From contig NZ_CP071503.1 of NCBI RefSeq assembly GCF_017354945.1, positions 2,232,001-2,296,000 of the forward strand: DNA of 64,000 nt, written 5' to 3'. The position numbers and the translations under genes are program-made. A model generated the notes under the pieces. It had not been told where the DNA came from. It saw nothing but the letters and a program-made list of their open reading frames with translations, and searched no databases. This document shows positions 17,613 through 25,279 of the stretch, piece after piece. This DNA is from Shewanella avicenniae (GTDB lineage: Bacteria > Pseudomonadota > Gammaproteobacteria > Enterobacterales > Shewanellaceae). The stretch's first letter is position 1; each line of letters begins with the position of its first letter.

Positions 17613-18448
17613 AACCTAGAAAGACATGGCTGATTACTGGAGCTTCTCAAGGGCTGGGACTGATATTAGTCAAGAAATTATTAGATGCTGGGCATAACGT
17701 CGCAGCCACAACGCGCAGTAAAGCCACTTTAGAGAACGAAATAGGTATGGCTTCTAAACAATTTTTACCACTTACTGTTGATCTAGTTGATGAAGCAAGT
17801 GTTAGCAAAGCTGTAGACGAAACCATCGCTTATTTTGATGGACTTGATGTCGTTATAAATAACGCGGGATTCGGTCAGATTGGCACCTTAGAAGAGCTTA
17901 GTGATGAAGAAGCTCGTAGAAGTTTTGATGTCAATGTCTTTGGTATGCTCAACATTATTCGCTCTGTTATGCCTTATTTTCGAGTGAATAGAAAAGGCCA
18001 TATTATGAATATTTCTTCTATGGCGGGGATACAGGGGGAGATACCCGGTTGGGGTGTTTATTGTGCATCTAAATTTGCGGTCGCAGGGCTAACCGAAGCA
18101 CTTGCCGCTGAAGTCAGCGAGTTTGGCGTGAATGTTACCTTGGTGTATCCAGGCCACATGCGGACTAATTTTCTTTCTCAAAACTCCATTATGTCACCGA
18201 AACATCCTATTCAAGAGTATGCCTCTGTTCGTCAAGGGGAATCAATGGCCAAAAAAGAGATGAATGGACAACAAATTGGCGACCCAGAAAAAGCCGCTGC
18301 GCTGCTTATTCGAATGAGTGAGTTAAAAGAACCACCATTGCATTTATTTATGGGAGAAGATGTCTACCAAGCCGCCAATAAGAAAATAGAAACACTTTCC
18401 ACTCATTTGCTTGAATGGAAAGATGAGTCGTTATCAATTGGTTTTTAA
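17609..18448 (+). CDS. Short-chain dehydrogenase/reductase (cargo SDR 2)
   Basis: The 279-aa classical SDR has the cofactor loop TGASQGLG (about residues 11-18), NNAGFG, ISSMAG and the catalytic YCASK. The long C-terminal part with EYASVRQGESM is typical of the SDR group often annotated as oxidoreductase or 17-beta-HSD-like. GAGGAG sits 8 nt before the ATG. It overlaps the end of the flavodoxin-fold pseudogene by 4 nt (ATGA), showing that the lost gene and this SDR were once translationally coupled. The substrate is unknown. Confidence 0.88.
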   Translation: MKPRKTWLITGASQGLGLILVKKLLDAGHNVAATTRSKATLENEIGMASKQFLPLTVDLVDEASVSKAVDETIAYFDGLDVVINNAGFGQIGTLEELSDEEARRSFDVNVFGMLNIIRSVMPYFRVNRKGHIMNISSMAGIQGEIPGWGVYCASKFAVAGLTEALAAEVSEFGVNVTLVYPGHMRTNFLSQNSIMSPKHPIQEYASVRQGESMAKKEMNGQQIGDPEKAAALLIRMSELKEPPLHLFMGEDVYQAANKKIETLSTHLLEWKDESLSIGF

Positions 18449-18515
18449 TCACCCAAGCAACAATCCGCGAGTCACAATGATTAGAAAACGCGCGGTGATT
18501 GACTAGGATCCTACG

Positions 18516-19538
18516 ATGAAATATACCAAGCTTGGCAATACAGATTTAACTATTTCCCGTATTTGTATGGGATGTATGGGGTTTGGTGATCCAACGACGG
18601 GGCAGCATAGCTGGACATTAAATGAAGCGGAGAGCCGCGATATTATTCGTTACGGCCTTGAAAGTGGGATAAATTTCTACGATACCGCTATTGCCTATCA
18701 GAATGGTTCTAGTGAACGCTATGTTGGTCGAGCGTTACGCAAAATGGCCAAGCGTGATGAAGTAGTAGTTGCGACCAAGTTTCTTCCTCGTACACAAGAA
18801 CAAATCTCCAATGGAATCAGCGGAAAGCAAGCCATTGATACGTCACTTGAGCTGAGCCTGCGTAATCTGGGCATGGATTATATCGATCTCTATATCTACC
18901 ACATTTGGGACTACAACACGCCTATCATTGACGTTCTCGAAGCTCTACATCATGCCAAACAAGCAGGAAAAATTCGTGAAATAGGTATTTCAAATTGCTA
19001 TGCATGGCAATTAGCAAAAGCAAACGCCCTCGCTGAACGTGAAGGTTTAACTCAATTTGTTTCGGTTCAGAGTCACTATAACTTAATCATGCGCGAAGAT
19101 GAACGGGAACTCTTTGGTTTATGCGCAGCTGATGATATTGCGATGACGCCATACAGTGCATTAGCAAGCGGACGGCTTGCTCGACCTAGTGATGTGCATA
19201 CTAAACGAGCAGTTGAAGATGCTTATGCAAAAGGCAAATACGATAAGACCGCTGAGCAGGACCACATCATTATTGAGCGGGTAGCCAATCTTGCAAATCG
19301 TCATCAGGTCTCCATGACCGAAATCTCCTTAGCATGGTTGCTAACAAAAGTAGCGTCACCCGTAGTGGGCGCGACCCAAAAACATCATATTGACGGCGCT
19401 ACAAATGCCGTGAACTTAACACTAGGTGAAACAGATATTCGTTATCTGGAAGAGTGTTATCAACCACATTCTCTCTCAGGGATCATGTTGCAGAACACAC
19501 CTAAAACCAAGGATAACATTCAAGTCTGGACACGCTGA
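18516..19538 (+). CDS. Aldo/keto reductase (cargo)
   Basis: The 340-aa (beta/alpha)8-barrel NADPH-dependent carbonyl reductase has the catalytic tetrad visible: Asp in FYDTA, Tyr in AIAYQNGSSE, Lys in ATKF and His in IYHIW. The phosphate-binding loop region near VVGATQKHH is present. It resembles YajO/AKR-type enzymes. The ribosome site AGGA lies ahead of the ATG and the gap from the preceding SDR is 67 bp. A second AKR of another subgroup lies in the host locus at 29051. Substrates are probably aldehydes or ketones. Confidence 0.9.
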   Translation: MKYTKLGNTDLTISRICMGCMGFGDPTTGQHSWTLNEAESRDIIRYGLESGINFYDTAIAYQNGSSERYVGRALRKMAKRDEVVVATKFLPRTQEQISNGISGKQAIDTSLELSLRNLGMDYIDLYIYHIWDYNTPIIDVLEALHHAKQAGKIREIGISNCYAWQLAKANALAEREGLTQFVSVQSHYNLIMREDERELFGLCAADDIAMTPYSALASGRLARPSDVHTKRAVEDAYAKGKYDKTAEQDHIIIERVANLANRHQVSMTEISLAWLLTKVASPVVGATQKHHIDGATNAVNLTLGETDIRYLEECYQPHSLSGIMLQNTPKTKDNIQVWTR

Positions 19539-19603
19539 GCAATGCGGAATCGCCGTCAGTTTTCACCTATTTTTCATAATCATGTAAAGGATAAAGGATA
19601 CAT

Positions 19604-19966
19604 ATGATTAATAAATTAATTTTAGCTTGTTTGATCGGAGTGTCCGTTGCTTCATCCGCACAAGCAGTTACGCCGGCCTATTATGTTGCCGAATTTCAAC
19701 CCACAGACCGCGAAACAATGAAACCATACAGTGAACAGGTCGAATCGACGTTCAAACCTTTTGGTGGCACCTTTATCGTGCGTGGTGGAGAACCTGATGT
19801 AAAAGAAGGTTTTGGAGCACAGGGAAAGTTAGTCATTATTAAATTTGATAGTCTGAAAAATGCTCAAGACTGGTATAACTCACCAGAATATCAGCAACTA
19901 ATTCCTATACGTCATCGTTCTGGTAATTCACGAACTTACATAGTTGAAGGTTTGCCTCTTCAATAA
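19604..19966 (+). CDS. Exported DUF1330 family protein (cargo)
   Basis: The 120-aa protein has a clear signal peptide (MINKLILACLIGVSVASSAQA, cleavage after AQA at about residue 21) followed by a complete DUF1330 domain (YYVAEFQPTDRETMKPY ... FDSLKNAQDWYNSPEY). Most DUF1330 proteins are cytosolic; this one should be periplasmic. It lies 65 bp after the AKR gene with an AAAGGA ribosome site. Together with the exported CMD protein that follows, it suggests part of the cargo pathway acts in the periplasm. Function unknown. Confidence 0.87.
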   Translation: MINKLILACLIGVSVASSAQAVTPAYYVAEFQPTDRETMKPYSEQVESTFKPFGGTFIVRGGEPDVKEGFGAQGKLVIIKFDSLKNAQDWYNSPEYQQLIPIRHRSGNSRTYIVEGLPLQ

Positions 19967-20175
19967 TCAGAACAATAATCACCAGCTATTTTCATTGGTC
20001 TCAATAGCAGTAGACAGTCAACTCTAATAGTTTTTCATGGTGCACCAAAAAACATATTGTATTTTATTAAGCTAAGAGAACAACAAAGATGAAAACGGAC
20101 ATGGAACTAACAGAGTTTGTTTACGCTAGTGTTACATTGTTAGACCGTAACGTTGAAACTAAATTGGAGTTATAA

Positions 20176-21270
20176 ATGAAGTTTAAAAATTGGTTTTTGG
20201 GTTTATCTGTTTATGCTCTAGGTTGCTTTTCTTGGGGGGCTTCAGTTGCATTTTCACAGTCCAATGTAATAACTGAGAAGCAAAGTACCCAACTAAGCTT
20301 GAGGGAACGAGCACTAATACACATTTCTGCTAATACTGCCAGCGGAAATTTAAATGGGCTGGATATTGCTGTACGCAAAGGGCTTGACAATGGACTGACC
20401 ATCAACCAAATAAAAGCACTTTTAGAGCAACTATATGCGTATTGTGGATTTCCCCGCAGTTTAAACGGCATTAACACATTAATGTCAGTTATTGATAGTC
20501 GTACAAAACAGGGAATACAAGACAAACTTGGGCAGTCTTATAAACCTGTGATTGCAGAAGATCGATATGAGAAAGGTCGAACTACCCTTGAAACGTTAAC
20601 GGGAGTATCGCAATCCAAACCCTCTCCGGGATTTGGCGATTTCAGCCCTGAAATTGACCGCTTTCTAAAAGAGCATCTCTTTGCAGATATTTTTGACAAC
20701 AAATTACTCTCTTATAGAGAAAGAGAGTTGATAACTATCACCGCACTTGCGTCAATGAATGGTGTTGAGTCGCAGCTGAAGGCTCATATTGGTATTGGTA
20801 AAAACACTGGTATTACAGATGGAGAGTTATTGCAGCTAGCAGATATTTTAGACGTGTCTATCAATAGGTCACATGCTAATCAGGTACGTAAAATACTTGG
20901 CCAGCCAGAGTTAAAGGAGATTGATAACGACATGCTAGTTAGGATCTCTGCGATAGAGATTAGACCTGAATCACTTGATAAATATCTGGCAATTCTCAAT
21001 GAAGAGGCTCAGAAGTCGGTAGAATTAGAGCCTGGTGTTATAAGTATTTTCCCAATGTATCGTTCAGATTCGGCTTCAAGTATTCGAATTGTCGAAATAT
21101 ATAGAAATCAGGCGGCTTATGAATCACATATTGCATCGCCACATTTCAAACACTACAAAACTTCTACAATTGAAATGGTTAAATCTTTAGATCTTGTGGA
21201 TATGCAAGTGACAGATCCTCAAACAATGCTAAAGATTTTTCAAAAATTTAATTACATTAGTTCAGACTAA
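20176..21270 (+). CDS. Exported fusion of two carboxymuconolactone-decarboxylase (CMD) domains and an ABM-like monooxygenase domain
   Basis: The 364-aa protein starts with a signal peptide (hydrophobic WFLGLSVYALGCFSWGASVAFS). CMD domain 1 spans about residues 40-125 and has YAYCGFPR, with the cysteine of AhpD-like CMD proteins. CMD domain 2 spans about 155-245 (LSYRERELITITAL) and lacks that cysteine. Residues 258-350 form an antibiotic-biosynthesis-monooxygenase/YgiN-like ferredoxin fold (RISAIEIRPESLDKYLAIL). CMD proteins act as decarboxylases or peroxidase-type thiol enzymes; YgiN-like domains oxidise quinols. The gene has its own 209-bp leader and is markedly AT-rich. Both halves suggest quinone or aromatic chemistry in the periplasm, an inference. 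Confidence 0.82.
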   Translation: MKFKNWFLGLSVYALGCFSWGASVAFSQSNVITEKQSTQLSLRERALIHISANTASGNLNGLDIAVRKGLDNGLTINQIKALLEQLYAYCGFPRSLNGINTLMSVIDSRTKQGIQDKLGQSYKPVIAEDRYEKGRTTLETLTGVSQSKPSPGFGDFSPEIDRFLKEHLFADIFDNKLLSYRERELITITALASMNGVESQLKAHIGIGKNTGITDGELLQLADILDVSINRSHANQVRKILGQPELKEIDNDMLVRISAIEIRPESLDKYLAILNEEAQKSVELEPGVISIFPMYRSDSASSIRIVEIYRNQAAYESHIASPHFKHYKTSTIEMVKSLDLVDMQVTDPQTMLKIFQKFNYISSD

Positions 21271-21413
21271 ATTCTATGAGATATTTATGAACAAAGATGG
21301 ATAGAAACATCGAAACTTTAATGTCAGCTATTCCTAGCAAGAAATATTCAACTGCCTCAGTGTTTGAGTGAGTAGGTTGTCAATATCTTTAGTTGATCTA
21401 TTCAAGTGCCAAT

Positions 21414-21448
21414 CCCCAAAATAGTCTTGGCTATTTAATTGGGGTTTT
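21414..21448 (+). terminator. Terminator-like hairpin between cargo and tnpA
   Basis: CCCCAA(AATAG) pairs with (CTATT)TTGGGG with small bulges, followed by TTTT. It would end cargo transcription about 150 bp after the CMD fusion gene and shield tnpA. Confidence 0.45.
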
Positions 21449-21490
21449 CAGGTTGATGGAAGGATTCAAAGCCAAATAAGGAAAACTGAT

Positions 21491-24400
21491 ATGCCTGTTG
21501 AATTTCTAACCCATGAACAAAAAAACAGCTACGGGCGATTCAGCGTAGAGCCTAACGATGTCCAGCTTTCTCGTTACTTCCATTTAGATGAAGCCGACTT
21601 GGCGTTTATCGCTCTACGTCGGGGTGATCACAACCGCTTTGGTGTTGCCCTGCAGTTAGGTTGTGTTCGCTTCCTAGGTACTTTCTTAACTGATTTAAGT
21701 CAAGTTCCAACGAATACGCAATGGTTTGTCGCAAGGCTACTTAATATAACCGATATCGATATTTTGTCGGGTTATTCTCAGCGCGAAACCACACGCCGCG
21801 AGCATTCTGCTCTGATCCGCAATCAATATGGTTATCGTGAGTTTGCCTGGCCATGGTCTTTCCGGCTATCTCGCCTTCTCTATAGTCGAAGCTGGATCAG
21901 TAATGAACGCCCGAGTTTACTGTTTGACTTGGCCACAGGATGGCTTATCCAACATAAAGTTCTTTTGCCAGGCGCATCAACGCTAACGCGTTTGATTTCG
22001 CAAATCAGAGAGCGAGCTGAAAACCGATTATGGCAGCGACTATCCAGTATCCCGAGTACAGAACAGAAAATTAAGCTGGATTCGTTACTACAAATTCCAG
22101 AAACAGCCAGAACATCGTACTTTGACCGATTTCGTAAGGGCCCTGTCAATATCAGTGGCCCAGCATTTAATGATACCATTGAACGCTACAAAGAACTCAA
22201 AACCTATGGGATGAATGAACTGGATTTTACCGGTATTCCTCCCGTACGATTTAAGCATGTTGCCCGTCATGCGGGAATGGTCACTGCGTACAAAATAGCC
22301 CGTATGCCGGAGATTAAACGTACCGCGATATTAGTGGCGTTTGTCAAAGCCTATGAAGTTATTGCATTAGATGAAGCTTTGGATGTACTGGATCTTTTGA
22401 TTACCCACATCGCTGGCCAAGCGAAGAAATTAGGACAGAAAAAGCGTCTGCGTACACTTAAAGATTTGGATAAATCCGCGCTGGCGTTAGCAAAAGCTTG
22501 TGCACTGTTGCTAGATGACACCTTAGATGATGAGTCTCTACGTCCGTCAATCTTTGCTAAGTTTTCACGGGAAAAACTGGCGCTATCTATTTCTACCGTA
22601 CACGAGCTAGCCCGACCTTATGATGATAATTTCCATGAAGAGATGGTTGAACAGTACGGGCGAGTTAGGCGTTTTCTGCCAAAACTACTCCATGATATCG
22701 AATTTTCCGCCGCTCCAGCGGGAGAAAATACGCTTGTAGTTCACCGGTACTTAGCGCAACTACTCGATTCAAAAAAGCAAATTCTTGATGACGCGCCAAT
22801 GGGGATCATATCTAATCCCTGGAAACGACTGGTATTAGATAAAGATGGTCGGGTGACTAAACGAGGTTACACACTGTGCTTTTTGGATAAATTACAGGAC
22901 AGTTTGCGCCGTCGAGATATCTATGTCGAAAACAGTGATCGCTGGGGTGATCCGAGAGCAAAACTGTTGCAGGGCCAAGAGTGGCAATCAAATCGAATTC
23001 AGGTCTGTCGCTCACTGGGACATCCGCTAAATGCGCAAGAAGCCATCGATGCGTTAGTCAGGCAATTAGATACAACCTACCACCAGGTTGCCGCAAATTT
23101 TGACGATAATGATTCAGTGGATATTGATATCTCGGGGAAACGACCGACACTGACCATCTCAAACATTGATAGACTGGATAACCCTCCGAGTTTACAAGGA
23201 TTATCCAAACAAGTTGAGGCGTTACTTCCTGCCGTAGACCTCACAGAACTGCTACTTGAGATCAATGCTCATACTGGCTTTGCTGATGAGTTTACCCATA
23301 TTAGCGAATCCAACGCTCGTGCTAATGATTTAACGGTAAGTATCTGTGCCGTGTTACTGTCCGAAGCTTGCAATATCGGCTTAGAGCCACTGATAAAATC
23401 TCATATCCCTGCCTTGACCAGACACCGACTCAGTTGGGTTAAACAAAACTATTTACGAGCTGAAACGTTAGTAAAAGCCAACGCGAAACTCGTCGATTTT
23501 CAGTCTACTCTGGCGTTAGCTAAGCATTGGGGCGGTGGTGAAGTTGCCTCTGCTGACGGGATGCGATTTATCACACCAGTAAGAACCGTCAATTCAGGAG
23601 CGAACCGAAAATACTTTGGCTCCAGCCGTGGTATCACATGGTATAACTTCGTCTCCGATCAGTTTTCTGGATTTCACGGAATCGTTATACCAGGAACACT
23701 ACGAGACTCCATATTCGTACTGGAAGGATTACTGGAACAGCAAACCGGATTAAATCCCACTGAAATTATGACTGATACTGCCGGAGCCAGTGATATGGTA
23801 TTTGGCTTATTCTGGTTGTTGGGGTATCAATTTTCGCCACGCTTAGCCGATGCGGGTGAATCGGTATTTTGGCGCGTAGATAAAGAAGCGGATTACGGCG
23901 TACTCGATGAGTTAGCACGAAGCTGCGTAAATCCTCAAAAAATAGAGCTTCATTGGGATGACATGATGCGTATTGCAGGCTCTCTTAAACTGGGGAAAGT
24001 GCAGGCATCAGAACTGATTCTGTCATTACTCAAAAGTGACCGTCCATCAAGTCTGGCCCAAGCCATTATCGAAGCAGGCCGTGTCAATAAGACATTATAT
24101 TTACTGAATTACATCGATGACGAAGACTATCGACGCCGAATTCTAACCCAACTAAACCGAGGCGAAAGTCGTCATGCCGTTGCCAGAGCGATTTGCCATG
24201 GTCAACGCGGAGAAATCCGCAAACGTTACCGAGAAGGGCAAGAGGATCAATTGGGTTCGCTTGGTTTAGTCACTAATGCCGTTGTACTGTGGAATACCAT
24301 CTATATGCAGGCTGCGTTAGAGCACGTAGAACGGCAAGGTGAAACGCTAAAAGATGAAGACATTGCAAGGCTATCACCACTCAGTCATAAGCATGTAAAT

Positions 24401-24496
24401 ATGTTGGGGCATTACTCATTTACATTGGCTGAACAGGTGTTAAATGGCGAGTTAAGGCCACTTAAACAACCGTCAGATCAAGATGATTTTGCTTAG
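21491..24496 (+). CDS. tnpA: Tn3-family transposase TnpA
   Basis: The 1001-aa product is full length for the family (about 960-1010). It performs replicative transposition, binding the 38-bp ends and making cointegrates. The DDE catalytic acidic residues are visible as D689 in SADGMRF, D762 in MTDTAGASD and, most likely, E918 in GQEDQLGSLGL. The N-terminal DUF4158-like and DNA-binding regions precede them. The stop codon TAG (24494-24496) lies inside the right terminal repeat, as is common in compact Tn3 elements. No frameshift or internal stop is seen, so transposition competence is likely. Confidence 0.97.
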   Translation: MPVEFLTHEQKNSYGRFSVEPNDVQLSRYFHLDEADLAFIALRRGDHNRFGVALQLGCVRFLGTFLTDLSQVPTNTQWFVARLLNITDIDILSGYSQRETTRREHSALIRNQYGYREFAWPWSFRLSRLLYSRSWISNERPSLLFDLATGWLIQHKVLLPGASTLTRLISQIRERAENRLWQRLSSIPSTEQKIKLDSLLQIPETARTSYFDRFRKGPVNISGPAFNDTIERYKELKTYGMNELDFTGIPPVRFKHVARHAGMVTAYKIARMPEIKRTAILVAFVKAYEVIALDEALDVLDLLITHIAGQAKKLGQKKRLRTLKDLDKSALALAKACALLLDDTLDDESLRPSIFAKFSREKLALSISTVHELARPYDDNFHEEMVEQYGRVRRFLPKLLHDIEFSAAPAGENTLVVHRYLAQLLDSKKQILDDAPMGIISNPWKRLVLDKDGRVTKRGYTLCFLDKLQDSLRRRDIYVENSDRWGDPRAKLLQGQEWQSNRIQVCRSLGHPLNAQEAIDALVRQLDTTYHQVAANFDDNDSVDIDISGKRPTLTISNIDRLDNPPSLQGLSKQVEALLPAVDLTELLLEINAHTGFADEFTHISESNARANDLTVSICAVLLSEACNIGLEPLIKSHIPALTRHRLSWVKQNYLRAETLVKANAKLVDFQSTLALAKHWGGGEVASADGMRFITPVRTVNSGANRKYFGSSRGITWYNFVSDQFSGFHGIVIPGTLRDSIFVLEGLLEQQTGLNPTEIMTDTAGASDMVFGLFWLLGYQFSPRLADAGESVFWRVDKEADYGVLDELARSCVNPQKIELHWDDMMRIAGSLKLGKVQASELILSLLKSDRPSSLAQAIIEAGRVNKTLYLLNYIDDEDYRRRILTQLNRGESRHAVARAICHGQRGEIRKRYREGQEDQLGSLGLVTNAVVLWNTIYMQAALEHVERQGETLKDEDIARLSPLSHKHVNMLGHYSFTLAEQVLNGELRPLKQPSDQDDFA

Positions 24497-24529
24497 CGTA
24501 CGTTTTCGTTCCATTGGGCTTCAGACCCC
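24492..24529 (-). repeat. Right terminal inverted repeat (38 bp)
   Basis: It is the exact reverse complement of 10150-10187, with the tip CCCC at 24526-24529. The identity extends one base further inward (C at 10188, G at 24491). Confidence 0.97.
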
Positions 24530-24534
24530 AATAC
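24530..24534. repeat. Target site duplication, right copy
   Basis: AATAC, the same as the five bases left of the element. Confidence 0.95.
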
Positions 24535-24574
24535 CGCGGGCACCACCGGTAATAAGAGCATTACGCTTTGTCAT
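24530..24574 (-). pseudogene. SDR oxidoreductase, 5' fragment (15 codons)
   Basis: On the minus strand the ATG at 24574 begins MTKRNALITGGARGI and then runs into the transposon repeat, reaching TGA after two more codons (GGG GTC TGA). It is the start of the gene whose remainder lies at 9446-10149. Its ATG overlaps the marR stop codon as ATGA, and AAGGAG lies 7 nt upstream inside marR, so the intact gene was translationally coupled to marR. Confidence 0.93.
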
Positions 24575-25116
24575 GATATCTCCTTGTTGGGGGTTAAAGT
24601 TGTTGGGGTTTGATTATTCGCTTTGGCTGAATCTTCGCTTGATGCCAATCTGGCGTCAGTGGCAAACGGCGGGATCAGTTGCCGCAAGCTATCAATCACC
24701 TGATTCAACTGGTGACAGGTTTGCACCGTGTCTTGCAATGTCAGTTGTTGCTGCGCGTCATTCAGCACCGTTTGGGCAATCTCAAGGCAATTCACCACCT
24801 GCGCCTTGGCCTGCGCAGTGAGTTGTAGCAGTTTTTTACGGCTGTCGCTGGCGCTGCGTAATTCAGCCAACCAACCGCGACTGACCAACACACTGATGGC
24901 ACGGCTAACACTGGATTTATCCAAGTAAAGAATGTCGCAAATCTGCCGATGCGAGAGTGGTGCGCTATGGCTGTGTACGGTCAGGATAATGCCCCACTGC
25001 TCTGCGGTCAGCTCGATGCCCGCTTGTTTAAAGCGGGCCGTCAGCAATCGGTTAAACAGCCGACTAGCCAGTCCGGTTAAATGCCCTAACGATTGCCCTT
25101 GACCAACACTCTGCAT
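24571..25116 (-). CDS. MarR-family transcriptional regulator
   Basis: The predicted 181-aa protein has a winged helix typical of MarR: LTAEQWGIILTVH, then LSHRQICDILYLDKSSVSRAI as recognition region, and the wing SASDSRKKLLQLT. A C-terminal tail of about 25 polar residues follows. MarR proteins usually repress their own operon until a phenolic, quinone or oxidant ligand binds. The frame is open to 25161, but a strong promoter (-10 at 25143-25148) overlaps that part, so I start at ATG 25116. The next gene in its operon is the transposon-disrupted SDR; yqhD lies upstream in the same orientation behind a terminator. Confidence 0.88.
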   Translation of the reverse strand: MQSVGQGQSLGHLTGLASRLFNRLLTARFKQAGIELTAEQWGIILTVHSHSAPLSHRQICDILYLDKSSVSRAISVLVSRGWLAELRSASDSRKKLLQLTAQAKAQVVNCLEIAQTVLNDAQQQLTLQDTVQTCHQLNQVIDSLRQLIPPFATDARLASSEDSAKANNQTPTTLTPNKEIS

Positions 25117-25142
25117 TCGATTCTCAAAATTTGCTTTTTGCC

Positions 25143-25171
25143 AATATAGTTGCATACACAACGTTACTCAA
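25143..25171 (-). promoter_or_regulatory. marR-SDR promoter with candidate MarR operator
   Basis: On the minus strand TTGAGT (-35, 25166-25171) and TATATT (-10, 25143-25148) are exactly 17 nt apart. The spacer contains GTTG-TGTATG-CAAC, an inverted repeat placed where a bound repressor would block RNA polymerase. The start site would fall about 20 nt before the chosen marR ATG. Autorepression is an inference. Confidence 0.6.
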
Positions 25172-25223
25172 TAGCTATCTTAGCTATCGCCGTATTAGCA
25201 TTGAAACTTATTGAAATTTCGGT

Positions 25224-25256
25224 AATAAAAAAGCCACTTATCGATTAAGTGGCTTT
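25224..25256 (-). terminator. Terminator of yqhD
   Basis: AAAGCCACTTA and TAAGTGGCTTT form an 11-bp stem around a 5-nt loop, with TTTTTTATT following on the minus strand. Confidence 0.88.
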
Positions 25257-25279
25257 GGTTGTAAAAGCATTAGCAGCGA

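Larger units (their letters stand above)
10150..24529. mobile_element. Tn3-family transposon, 14.4 kb, TnpA + TnpS/TnpT-like resolution module, redox cargo
   Basis: The element is bounded by identical 38-bp inverted repeats and AATAC duplications. From left to right it holds a KfrA_N coiled-coil gene (minus), a candidate resolution site, a tyrosine recombinase gene (plus), ten cargo genes including one pseudogene, and tnpA (plus). Splitting the resolution module from tnpA with cargo between them is the Tn4651-type layout. With intact ends, full-length tnpA and perfect flanking duplications it looks complete and recent. The cargo is made of small redox enzymes plus a LysR regulator, with no antibiotic, mercury or classical aromatic-degradation genes. 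Confidence 0.95.

Noticed and set aside
12934..20103. 13-bp direct repeat GAAAACGGACATG at 12934-12946 and 20091-20103, bracketing most of the cargo
   Set aside because: About one or two 13-mer repeats are expected by chance in 14 kb, and the flanks show no other boundary signal, so it is not evidence of a nested element.
24483..24821. 112-codon plus-strand frame covering the right transposon end and marR
   Set aside because: It runs through the terminal repeat and antisense to marR; a chance frame.
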